NCBI GenBank assembly: GCA_965652545.1
Contig: CBFGWV010000196.1
Location: 1-9,458, forward strand
Source of the DNA: CBFGWV01 sp965652545
GTDB lineage: Bacteria; Pseudomonadota; Gammaproteobacteria; Competibacterales; Competibacteraceae
Length of the DNA stretch: 9,458 bases
Direction of reading: 5' to 3'
Shown in pieces: positions 1-7,058 of the stretch. Each line of letters starts with the position of its first letter. The stretch's first letter is position 1. Position numbers and translations under genes: made by a program. The notes under the pieces are model-generated. The model saw only the letters and a program-made list of their open reading frames with translations. It was not told the DNA's origin and did no database searches.

Positions 1-153
1 GCGCGTCGGAACACGACCTACCGGCTCGGCCGCAGGCGGGTTCGGGCGCCTGAGGTCATTGATGGCACCACGCGAAGAGCGCGGGGCACACCCGTCGAGG
101 GCAATGGCGTGTACCATTTTCTACCCCGTTACCGGACAGGACGCCCCCACGCC
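1..153. other. Left edge, no gene assigned
   Basis: The stretch before the first gene has no recognisable coding content. One plus-strand frame reads 16 codons from base 3 (ending ...RPQAGSGA) to a TGA at 51-53. This could be the tail of a gene lying outside the window, but the fragment is too short to identify. The frame of the downstream gene is also open back to base 1, which is common by chance at this G+C. No convincing promoter was found. The region should hold the leader of the exported DUF6916 gene. Confidence 0.3.
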
Positions 154-549
154 ATGTTGACCCGCCGTCAGTTCTCGCTCGCCGCCACCACTGTGATCGC
201 CGCGGCCGTCGTTCGACCGATCCGAGCCGCCGATACCGTTGTCAAAGACACGTCGCCATCGTCGCAGCGTGAGCGCTACACGGCTTTGGTCGGCGAATCG
301 TTCTCGGTGTACGGGGGCTCCGGCCTGGTGGTCGTCACCCGCATGACGCTGACCGGCGTCGAGGATGCCGGCTCGAACGAGACGGTGGAGCAGTTCACGG
401 TCATGTTCGAGGCGGAGCCGGGTAGCCGGAGCCTCGATGTGGGCACCTACACGGTCGAGCACGACACCCTCGGACGTCAGCAGCTCATGCTTGAACCGGT
501 CGCCACCCAAAGCGGCGTCTACACCGCCTTGTTCAACCTGTTGCGATAA
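154..549 (+). CDS. Exported DUF6916-family protein with Tat-type signal
   Basis: This 131-residue protein has no known biochemical role. Its N-terminus (MLTRRQFSLAA, then a hydrophobic stretch to about residue 20 and RAA near 24-26) looks like a twin-arginine signal with an AxA-like cleavage site, so export in folded form is inferred. Residues about 40-131 match the DUF6916 pattern as I know it: G-x-x-F near the start, a central F-x-V-x-F strand, then Y-T-V-E-H..LG..L.LEP and a final Y-T-A-L-F-N. The ATG at 154 was chosen because it places the RR motif at residues 4-5, and an AGGA lies 12 bases upstream. A GTG at 109 would bury the signal. The gene converges on a paralogue starting at 882. 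DUF6916 genes are, from memory, often near microcystin-dependent or tail-collar protein genes, but none is seen here. Confidence 0.8.
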   Translation: MLTRRQFSLAATTVIAAAVVRPIRAADTVVKDTSPSSQRERYTALVGESFSVYGGSGLVVVTRMTLTGVEDAGSNETVEQFTVMFEAEPGSRSLDVGTYTVEHDTLGRQQLMLEPVATQSGVYTALFNLLR

Positions 550-563
550 CACGCATGCGGCCA

Positions 564-592
564 ATGGGTATCGCTCATGGGCAACCCATCCT
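564..592. repeat. Dispersed-repeat hairpin, copy 1
   Basis: The arms ATGGGT (564-569) and ACCCAT (584-589) flank a 14-base loop. The same element occurs inverted at the right edge of the window. It lies exactly between the two convergent DUF6916 genes and touches the stop codon of the minus-strand one, so it could serve as a bidirectional transcription stop. There is no T-run typical of an intrinsic terminator. The ATGGGTATCGCT...CAACCCATCCT pattern resembles small repeats that I recall as common between genes of gammaproteobacteria. Confidence 0.65.
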
Positions 593-882
593 CAGGTGAA
601 CACCGCCTCGTACTGCATACCGTCGGCGGCCGGACCGATCGGCACCAGGAACAGATGCATCCCGCCCAGAGCCTCATGCCGCACCGGCCAACTCGCCTGA
701 TCGAGAATCGGCGTCGCCGGTCCCGTGAACACCAGCGAATATTGTTTGCGGGTGGCACTTGGCGTGCCGCCGAGAACATCCACGGTGTCCAGGTGCAATG
801 CCAGCGTCTGCTCGCCGGCATCGACATCGAAACGGGTACCGATGTGGCGGGTCCAGTCAGTGTCGGTCAGGGTCTCCAACAT
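592..882 (-). CDS. DUF6916-family protein, cytoplasmic form
   Basis: This 96-residue protein has no signal peptide and consists almost wholly of the DUF6916 domain. Visible family marks are IGTRFDV near residues 14-20, YSLVFTGP at 48-55, the segment VRHEALGGMHLFLVPIG at 67-83 and the terminal YEAVFT. It aligns along its length with the Tat-signal protein encoded at 154-549, so the two are diverged paralogues. The ATG at 882 is preceded by GGAG ten bases upstream. The longer open frame upstream of this ATG lies over the neighbouring lipoprotein gene and is not credible. The molecular function is unknown. A phage-tail-like or structural assembly link is only a recollection of the usual neighbourhood and is not supported by this window. 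Confidence 0.85.
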   Translation of the reverse strand: MLETLTDTDWTRHIGTRFDVDAGEQTLALHLDTVDVLGGTPSATRKQYSLVFTGPATPILDQASWPVRHEALGGMHLFLVPIGPAADGMQYEAVFT

Positions 883-978
883 TATTTGAGCGCTCCGTCG
901 ATTTCCTGGTCTGACCTGGATGATAAGGGTCCGGTCCTGCGGATGCGACCGCCAATGCCCCGGCTTTGGAGAGTACAT

Positions 979-1428
979 ATGACAACTGCCCTGCCCCGTT
1001 TGTACATGGCGGCCCTGGTAACGGCCGCAGCTGCACTGACCGCCTGCACCACGACCGAAGCGCCCCAGCCGGTGACGGAAGTCCATGTCCGCGCCATTTC
1101 CAGCGGCGGCTTCTGTGGGTCGATCGAGCCGGCCGTCGTACCGGTCCGCGGTGTTCCAGGCGTGAATCCGGCGCAGGAGCAGGCGTTTCGAATCGACCTT
1201 GGCCAGCAACCCAGTGGTGGTTACAAACTGGAGCTCGTCCGCGGGGCACGCTTGAGCGATGGCCGGCTGACCCTGCCGGTGCGGGTCCGCGCGCCGGCAC
1301 CGGACTCGCCCCAGACGGCGGTTTTGAGTCAGCCGTGCCTGGTGGTGGCCGTCACCCACGATACGCCGCTACGCGCGGTCCACGTCGTCAGCACCGACGA
1401 TGCCATGCCACGCATCGCCTGGCCGTGA
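979..1428 (+). CDS. PrcB-like lipoprotein (protease-complex subunit PrcB family)
   Basis: This 149-residue protein begins with a lipoprotein signal: MTTALPRLYM, a hydrophobic core, and the lipobox LTAC with the lipidated cysteine at about residue 23. It should therefore be anchored in the envelope. Residues about 65-130 fit the PrcB C-terminal domain: an FRIDLGQQPSGGYKLEL segment, a basic-to-hydrophobic strand LPVRVRAPAP, and the CLVVAV strand near the end. This domain is named from a subunit that stabilises a bacterial surface protease. A protease partner is not visible here, apart from the cytoplasmic MtfA next door, which is unlikely to be the partner. The ATG at 979 has GGAGAG about 5 bases upstream. 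The gene is divergent from the 96-residue DUF6916 gene (96-bp spacer). Its last 20 codons overlap the antisense 3' end of mtfA. Confidence 0.8.
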   Translation: MTTALPRLYMAALVTAAAALTACTTTEAPQPVTEVHVRAISSGGFCGSIEPAVVPVRGVPGVNPAQEQAFRIDLGQQPSGGYKLELVRGARLSDGRLTLPVRVRAPAPDSPQTAVLSQPCLVVAVTHDTPLRAVHVVSTDDAMPRIAWP

Positions 1429-2190
1429 CGGCGGTGCGCTCCAGGCCGCCGGGTCGAGACGGTAGAAGCCGTTCAACAGCCGGTAGAGATCCGGCTCGTC
1501 ATTGCGCAGCGCAATCGCGTTGGTAAAGAACGCCTCGCTCGCCACCGCGAAGAATTCCGCCGGGCTGTCGGCCGCGTAGTCATCCAGACAGGCGGCGCTG
1601 GCGCTGTCCGCCGCAGCGCAAGCCCGTTCGTAGGCCGCCGTAAAAACGCGCGTCCAGTCAGCCCGGTCCATATCCGCATGCAGGGGCGGAAACCCGTTTG
1701 CTTCGCCACCGCGCATATCGAGCTTGTGCGCCATCTCGTGTATGGCCACGTCGTAACCCGGCTCGATCGTCCGCAGATCGGACCATGAGAGCACCATCGG
1801 CCCCTGCTCCCAAGCCTCGCCCGAGCGCGGCTCCATGTCCTCGAAGACGACGCCGGCATCATCCACCTCGTGCACCGGCGCCACGAACACATCGGGATAC
1901 ACGACGATGTCGCGACACCCGTCGGCCCAGTCCAGCCCCAGGGCCAGCAGCGGCAGGCACAGCCGCGCGGCCAGCCAGAGCTGGTCTTCGTCCGACAATG
2001 CCAACCCCTGGGTGGTGTGTACCGACACACCGGCAAGAAACCCCACAGCCATCAGTTCGAGTTCGCCGCGGCGTGCCGCCGGCAGCATGGCGATCGCCGG
2101 CACATCGGCCATGAGGCGGTCGAAACGCGCCGGGTCCGGCCGGTAAGCAGCCACCGCCCGTCGTCGCCGCCATTGCCGCCACCAGCCCAT
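1369..2190 (-). CDS. mtfA: MtfA-family zinc metallopeptidase (M90)
   Basis: This 273-residue cytoplasmic protein has the zinc-peptidase motif HEMAHKLD at residues 151-158 (ligands H151 and H155, catalytic E152). The downstream SPAEFFAVASEAFF segment, with E212, is the likely third ligand. Length and layout match E. coli MtfA (about 265 residues), which binds the repressor Mlc and so affects glucose PTS gene expression, and has peptidase activity. Whether Mlc or a PTS exists in this organism is unknown, so the target here is open. The ATG at 2190 lies 3 bases after the stop of the two-segment membrane gene, and translation is probably coupled because the SD is weak. The C-terminal 19 residues, past the conserved FYRLDPAAW block, are encoded in the stretch antisense to the lipoprotein gene. 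Confidence 0.95.
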   Translation of the reverse strand: MGWWRQWRRRRAVAAYRPDPARFDRLMADVPAIAMLPAARRGELELMAVGFLAGVSVHTTQGLALSDEDQLWLAARLCLPLLALGLDWADGCRDIVVYPDVFVAPVHEVDDAGVVFEDMEPRSGEAWEQGPMVLSWSDLRTIEPGYDVAIHEMAHKLDMRGGEANGFPPLHADMDRADWTRVFTAAYERACAAADSASAACLDDYAADSPAEFFAVASEAFFTNAIALRNDEPDLYRLLNGFYRLDPAAWSAPPSRPGDAWHGIVGADDVDRA

Positions 2191-2193
2191 GTG

Positions 2194-2454
2194 TCAGTCC
2201 ATCCGCCGGCGATTGGCCGCGATACGCGCAAGATAACGCTCGGACCAGCGCCACAGGCTGTAGATGGGCATGCCGATGGCCGCGACGGCCAGCAGTATGC
2301 AGACCGCCAGGGCCAACCCCAACGGTAGGCTTGCCCAGTAATGGCGCAGCAAAGCCACCAACCCCCAGACCAGTGCAACGGACACGGCCAGCGAGGCCAT
2401 GAACACCAGGGCGTCGCGCCAGTGGAAGAACCCCGGCGGCGTGGGTGTGCTCAC
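2194..2454 (-). CDS. Small membrane protein with two predicted segments, unrecognised
   Basis: I do not recognise this 86-residue protein. It has a short polar start (VSTPTPPGFFHWR), two hydrophobic segments at about residues 14-36 and 42-67 separated by RHYWAS, and a basic tail (SERYLARIAANRRRMD). By the positive-inside rule both ends probably face the cytoplasm. The start is the GTG at 2454, which overlaps the TGA of the upstream kinase as GTGA, with a GGAAG about 9 bases before it. A longer open frame exists upstream, but it lies antisense-free inside the kinase gene in another frame and has no membrane character. The 4-base overlap upstream and 3-base gap to mtfA make it the middle gene of a three-gene transcript. 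A membrane anchor or adaptor role is only inferred. Confidence 0.8.
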   Translation of the reverse strand: MSTPTPPGFFHWRDALVFMASLAVSVALVWGLVALLRHYWASLPLGLALAVCILLAVAAIGMPIYSLWRWSERYLARIAANRRRMD

Positions 2455-3488
2455 GCGGCGGCGACTTCCGGGCGCTGCTCCAGGATGTCGGCGATATGTT
2501 CGAGGATCGGCCAGGTGACGACCATCTGGGTGAAGCGCAGGGCGGACATGCGCTCGTGTTTCATCCGCGTCTCCTCGCTGGAGAGCGGAATGCCGGTGAA
2601 CTGGACGATTTGTTTTTCGATCACCGATACCGTGCGCCGGGTCATGACGCCGTCGATGTGGATGGCATTCACCCGCCGCCCCCAATACGTGCGCGGCACC
2701 ACGCCGAAGGTGAACGGCGTGGGCTCCGAGCCCAGGGCTCTGGCCAGGTTGAACGGCAGACGCAAACTGGGCAATTCGGTCGTAATGGGCTGGAAGATCA
2801 GTTCCATGTGGAAGCAGTTGTCGGGGAGCACGCCCAAGTATTCCCCACCGGCGAGCTCCGGAAGCTTGCTGCGGTGGATTTTGATGGTCACCCGCGCATC
2901 GGTCTTCTGGAACTCGATCCAGCGCCGATAGGCGGCCTCGCGGGCGAGCATCTCGTCGTTGAGGTACGCCACCTCATGCCCGCGATGCTCGGTATCGCGG
3001 GCCATCTTCCACTCCCATTTGATCTCGCGGTCCGGATCCACGTACACGGTGTAATCCAACAGCGGCAGGAACTCGGGATACAAGGCATGCAGGCCTTCCA
3101 CCACGACGATGGGCGGTGCACTGAAGGCCCGCGGCGGGTCGAACATGCCGGTGCGGTGGTTGTAGATGGGAATGTGCACCACCTCGCCGGCGCGCAACGC
3201 CTCCAGGTGCCGGCGCAGGCTGTCCAGGCGATTGGCTTCCGGGTCCAGCGGCAGCTGGCCGGATATCCGGCGCTGCTCGCGGTTCTCCTTGTGATAGCCG
3301 TCCATGGCGATCGTGCCCACGATGTCACGTCCCAGCATGCGCCGCAGGCCGTTGGTGTATGTCGTCTTGCCGCTACCGCTGTCGCCGGCCACGCCGATGA
3401 GGATCGGCGGACCGGGCCGGCGAAGCAACTCGCGCAGCGTGTAGCGGGATGTGGGTTCTTCCGGGTTGACCGTGGTCATGGGTTCCAC
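2451..3488 (-). CDS. Class II-type phosphoribulokinase-family kinase
   Basis: This is a P-loop kinase of the phosphoribulokinase/uridine kinase family, about 345 residues long. Visible motifs, numbered from the GTG, are Walker A GVAGDSGSGKTT (32-43), MDGYH (62-66), PIYNH (107-111) followed by DPP, VVEGLH with E131, and WKMARD...RG near 160-170, which matches the substrate-binding arginines of phosphoribulokinases. The C-terminal third keeps a YWGRRVNAIHIDG block resembling plant/cyanobacterial (class II) enzymes. The expected reaction is ATP-dependent phosphorylation of ribulose 5-phosphate, but no RuBisCO is seen, so another sugar or nucleoside substrate is possible. Positions holding the regulatory cysteines of oxygenic enzymes are S and A here. 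GTG 3488 has GGAG 6 bases upstream; ATG 3479 is an alternative giving 342 residues. It is the first gene of a run with the small membrane protein and mtfA. Confidence 0.85.
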   Translation of the reverse strand: MEPMTTVNPEEPTSRYTLRELLRRPGPPILIGVAGDSGSGKTTYTNGLRRMLGRDIVGTIAMDGYHKENREQRRISGQLPLDPEANRLDSLRRHLEALRAGEVVHIPIYNHRTGMFDPPRAFSAPPIVVVEGLHALYPEFLPLLDYTVYVDPDREIKWEWKMARDTEHRGHEVAYLNDEMLAREAAYRRWIEFQKTDARVTIKIHRSKLPELAGGEYLGVLPDNCFHMELIFQPITTELPSLRLPFNLARALGSEPTPFTFGVVPRTYWGRRVNAIHIDGVMTRRTVSVIEKQIVQFTGIPLSSEETRMKHERMSALRFTQMVVTWPILEHIADILEQRPEVAAA

Positions 3489-3613
3489 GGGCGGCTCCTG
3501 AATGCCGTTCAGGGCCGCTAAGTGTCGCCTCTGGCACCCCACCCGATCAAGCAGATCCGGTGTACGGGCAGTCCCTGGCGTCGCATCGGCATAACCATAC
3601 AACACTTGTTTCG

Positions 3614-3643
3614 TTGCCCCGGGCCGTCGGCGGTCGCTATTCT
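3614..3643 (+). promoter_or_regulatory. Possible promoter of the SLC13 permease gene
   Basis: TTGCCC (3614-3619) and TATTCT (3638-3643) are separated by 18 bases, a fair sigma-70 match in otherwise G+C-rich DNA. Transcription would begin near 3650 and give a leader of about 36 bases before the GTG at 3686. It lies in the 197-bp divergent gap with the kinase gene. This is based on motif matching only. Confidence 0.3.
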
Positions 3644-3685
3644 TGGGCAGCGCCCGTATCTCCTCCCCCCAACGATAACGACTAC

Positions 3686-5461
3686 GTGACAATCGATCAG
3701 ATACTCGTTCTGGCGGTTTTGGCCGCCACCTTGGTGTTTTTCGTCTGGGGCCGCTGGCGCTATGACGTGGTCGCGCTGGCGGCACTGCTGATGATGGTGG
3801 TGCTAGGCATCGTACCCGAATCGCGCGCGTTCAGCGGCTTCGGCCACCCAGCGGTGATCACCGTGGCGGCGGTACTGGTCCTCTCGCGCGCCCTGACCGA
3901 ATCCGGCGTGGTGTCGGTTCTTGCCGGCACGTTTGCACGCACCCAGGGCAAGCCGGCGATGCAGGTCGGTGCCCTGGTGGCCCTGGTGACCGGCTTGTCG
4001 GCGTTCATGAACAACGTCGGCGCCCTGGCCCTGACCATGCCGCTGGCGCTGCAACTGTGTGCCCGTGGCCACCGCCCGCCCTCCCAAGTGCTCATGCCGC
4101 TGGCGTTCGGTTCGCTGCTGGGCGGCTTGATAACGCTCATCGGCACCCCACCGAACCTGATCATCTCCGCCTATCGGGTACGCGAGATGGGCTCACCGTT
4201 CTCGATGTTCGATTTCGCCCCGGTGGGGCTGGTGGTGGCCACGGTCGGCGGTCTGTACATCGCCCTGATCGGCTGGCGCCTGCTGCCGCGCAATCAGGCG
4301 ACGGCCGCCCCCGCCCGCCTGTTCGAGATCGACGCTTACATCACCGAAGCCCGCCTGGCGGCCGGTACCCGACTGGAGGGGCGTACCGTGCGGGCGGTCG
4401 AGCAACTGGCGGACAACGAAGTCGCAGTGGTCGCGTTGCTGCGTAACGACCGGCGCCTGCTGGCACCCGGCCCGTTCGAGCCGCTCAAAGCCGACGACAT
4501 CCTCATCCTCGAAGGCCATCCGGACGCGCTGAAGTCCGTTATCAGCCGCGCCGAGCTGTCCATCGAGGGTGGGCACGACATCCGTGCCGAAAACCTCTCC
4601 TCGGAGCGCGTGGGCTTGGTGGAGGTCGTGGTCACGCCAGGCTCGCGTCTGGAAGGCCGCAGCGCCCGCGACATGCAGTTGCACGATCGCTACGGGCTCA
4701 ACCTGCTGGCGATCGCCCGCCAGGGCGAGGCGATGCGTCAACGGCTCAGCCGCATTCACTTCCGCCCCGGCGATGTCCTGCTGGTCCAGGGCGATCAGAA
4801 ACACATGTCCGACAGCCTCGCCACCCTCGGTTGCCTGCCCCTGGCCGAGCGCGACATACGCCTTGGCGGGCCGCGCATGATGCGCTCGGTCCTGGCCATC
4901 TTCGGTGCTGCCATCGTGGTGACGACGCTGGGGCTGGCCCCGGCGCACATCAGCTTCGCCTTGGCGGTGGCCGCACTGGTGATCACCCAGCGGCTGTCGC
5001 TGCGCGACGCCTACGGGGCCATCGAGGGCCCGGTGATCGTCCTGCTGGCGGCCATGATCCCCGTCGGCCAGGCGCTGGAGACCACTGGCACGGCAACAGT
5101 CATCGGCCTGCAACTGGTGGAGATCACCCAGGGTGCGCCACTGCCGATTATCCTCGGCCTGTTCATGCTGGTGACGATGCTGCTGTCCGATGTCATCAAC
5201 AACGCCGCGACCGCCGTAATCATGGCCCCCATTGCCGCGACAGTGGCCAACCAGTTGAACGTCAACCCCGACACCATGCTAATGGCCGTCGCCGTGGCCG
5301 CCTCGTGTACGTTCCTCACCCCCGTCGGGCACCAATCCAACACGCTGGTGATGGGGCCGGGGGGGTATAGCTTCGGCGATTATTGGCGAATGGGGCTGCC
5401 TCTGGACATTCTCGTCATCCTGACCGCGGTACCGACGATTCTCTGGGTCTGGCCACCGTAA
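3686..5461 (+). CDS. SLC13-family permease with two RCK_C (TrkA-C) domains
   Basis: This is an inner-membrane ion-coupled transporter of the ArsB/NhaD/DASS type, 591 residues from the GTG. The first membrane half (about 1-200) carries FMNNVGALALTMP (107-119) and the re-entrant motif LIGTPPNLI (151-159). The second half (about 395-591) carries the matching VINNAATAV (503-511) and TPVGHQSNT (545-553). Between the halves lie two RCK_C domains at about 210-292 and 305-385, each with a GSRLEGR/GTRLEGR start and an LxxDDILILEG or RPGDVLLVQG end. These domains usually sense ligands. The substrate (sulfate, dicarboxylate, other anion) cannot be told. The GTG was chosen because the family's N-terminus begins there. 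An in-frame GTG at 3560 would add 42 residues unlike the family. No clear SD is seen. The gene is divergent from the kinase operon. Confidence 0.93.
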   Translation: MTIDQILVLAVLAATLVFFVWGRWRYDVVALAALLMMVVLGIVPESRAFSGFGHPAVITVAAVLVLSRALTESGVVSVLAGTFARTQGKPAMQVGALVALVTGLSAFMNNVGALALTMPLALQLCARGHRPPSQVLMPLAFGSLLGGLITLIGTPPNLIISAYRVREMGSPFSMFDFAPVGLVVATVGGLYIALIGWRLLPRNQATAAPARLFEIDAYITEARLAAGTRLEGRTVRAVEQLADNEVAVVALLRNDRRLLAPGPFEPLKADDILILEGHPDALKSVISRAELSIEGGHDIRAENLSSERVGLVEVVVTPGSRLEGRSARDMQLHDRYGLNLLAIARQGEAMRQRLSRIHFRPGDVLLVQGDQKHMSDSLATLGCLPLAERDIRLGGPRMMRSVLAIFGAAIVVTTLGLAPAHISFALAVAALVITQRLSLRDAYGAIEGPVIVLLAAMIPVGQALETTGTATVIGLQLVEITQGAPLPIILGLFMLVTMLLSDVINNAATAVIMAPIAATVANQLNVNPDTMLMAVAVAASCTFLTPVGHQSNTLVMGPGGYSFGDYWRMGLPLDILVILTAVPTILWVWPP

Positions 5462-5471
5462 GCGTACGCTT
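5460..5471. other. Perfect 12-bp palindrome at the permease stop codon
   Basis: AAGCGTACGCTT is self-complementary and overlaps the TAA stop (5459-5461). It has no loop and no T-run, so it is a poor intrinsic terminator. It may be a chance palindrome or a protein site. Confidence 0.3.
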
Positions 5472-5504
5472 CCCCGAACGAGCCATTGCACAACACCGGA
5501 TTGC

Positions 5505-5615
5505 GGCACCCGTAGGAGCCCTGCCCTCAGGGCGATTGCCCGATGACGCCACCATTCCCCAGGGTTTAGCACTAACCAGGCCGATCGCGCACAGGGGTGC
5601 GCTCCTACGGGTGCC
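5505..5615. repeat. REP doublet (REPIN) between convergent genes
   Basis: Two REP-like units face each other. A perfect 15-base inverted repeat (5505-5519 and 5601-5615, containing GTAGGAGC/GCTCCTAC) bounds the element. Each unit has its own perfect 6-bp hairpin with a 4-base loop: GCCCTG-CCCT-CAGGGC at 5518-5533 and, at 5587-5602, GCGCAC-AGGG-GTGCGC. Read outward-in on its own strand, each unit is GTAGGA, hairpin, GAT. The GTAGGAGC head is typical of REP sequences in Pseudomonas, Xanthomonas and relatives. The element fills the gap between the permease stop and the DUF4124 stop and could end transcription from both sides or shield the mRNA 3' ends. Confidence 0.85.
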
Positions 5616-5639
5616 CGGGTTCAGGTCGATACAGAACAC

Positions 5640-6170
5640 CTAATCGCTCAACCCGATCGCCCGTGGTTTCGGCATCTCGGGCCGGGCGGTCGGTGGACGG
5701 GTCGGCCAGGGCAGCGGGCGATCGTCGTTGTTGATCGGCGGGCGGATCGGACGGGTCGGGTGGCGCGGTGGGCGTTGCCCCCATTGGAACGTCAGCCAGG
5801 GCTCGCGCGGCCGGTAATAATAGGGGCTGCGGTCGCGATAGACGACGACGCGATCGCCACTGCCCTCATCGCGCGGCGGGGGTTGGACGTTGACGATAGT
5901 GGGTGGCGGGTTGACCACCTGCGGGCGGCTGGCACGTTCGCGGGCCTCCTCATCCAGACGGTCGATCCAGGCCTGCTCGCCCTCGCGCAGGCCGCTGCCG
6001 CCCACGGTGGACAGCCGCCCGGCGCCGGCATCGACTTGCCGCACACCGAGTGCATCGGCCGGCGGGTTGTCACCGTAGTGGGTCTGACCGTCGGCGTCCT
6101 GCCATTGAAAGACATCCGCCAGGCCCGCCACCGGCAGGCCCAGGCCAATCAGTAGAATCAGCAATCGCAT
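5640..6170 (-). CDS. Exported DUF4124-domain protein with proline/arginine-rich tail
   Basis: This 176-residue protein has a Sec signal (MRLLILLIGLGLPVAGLA, cleavage after about A18). It is followed at once by the DUF4124 pattern DVFQWQDADGQTHYGDNPP (19-37), a short beta-rich domain of unknown function found in periplasmic proteins. Residues about 65-85 are charged (ERLDEEARERA-like) and may form a helix. The rest is low-complexity: PPP runs, a YYYRPREPW patch near 117-125, and a tail of repeated RP/PP/PTRP to about residue 170. Such a tail suggests an extended, possibly surface- or wall-contacting segment. The ATG at 6170 begins the signal peptide; an ATG at 6200 would add ten unlikely residues. 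It follows the dehydrogenase gene by 69 bp on the same strand, so it may share its transcript or have its own promoter. Confidence 0.85.
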   Translation of the reverse strand: MRLLILLIGLGLPVAGLADVFQWQDADGQTHYGDNPPADALGVRQVDAGAGRLSTVGGSGLREGEQAWIDRLDEEARERASRPQVVNPPPTIVNVQPPPRDEGSGDRVVVYRDRSPYYYRPREPWLTFQWGQRPPRHPTRPIRPPINNDDRPLPWPTRPPTARPEMPKPRAIGLSD

Positions 6171-6186
6171 GACGCACCGCCCAAGA

Positions 6187-6198
6187 GCCCATATGGGC
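6187..6198. promoter_or_regulatory. 12-bp perfect palindrome upstream of the DUF4124 gene
   Basis: GCCCATATGGGC is fully self-complementary and lies 17 bases upstream of the DUF4124 start, in the 69-bp gap after the dehydrogenase gene. The position suits an operator, but no regulator is known and chance cannot be excluded. Confidence 0.3.
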
Positions 6199-6239
6199 AT
6201 TCGAGATACGTCATACGACCATAGGCGCCGCCGCGGCGT

Positions 6240-7045
<806 letters not shown>

Positions 7046-7058
<13 letters not shown>

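Noticed and set aside
577..978. Upstream extension of the PrcB-like lipoprotein gene to 577
   Set aside because: It would run antisense through the whole minus-strand DUF6916 gene and bury the lipoprotein signal; the ATG at 979 has a good ribosome binding site.
3498..3512. CTGAA-TGCCG-TTCAG hairpin before the kinase start
   Set aside because: A 5-bp stem is too weak to separate from chance in this composition.
2445..3521. Long plus-strand open frame (358 codons) across the kinase gene
   Set aside because: It is antisense to the well-supported phosphoribulokinase-family gene, is histidine/glycine/alanine-rich as expected of a high-GC shadow frame, and matches no family.
3560..3685. N-terminal extension of the SLC13 permease to the GTG at 3560
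   Set aside because: The extra 42 residues are polar and unlike the family's N-terminus, and a plausible promoter lies inside this stretch.
4193..5113. Minus-strand open frame of 306 codons inside the permease gene
   Set aside because: It is antisense to an intact SLC13 gene and rich in Gln/His/Arg/Asp, typical of a shadow frame.
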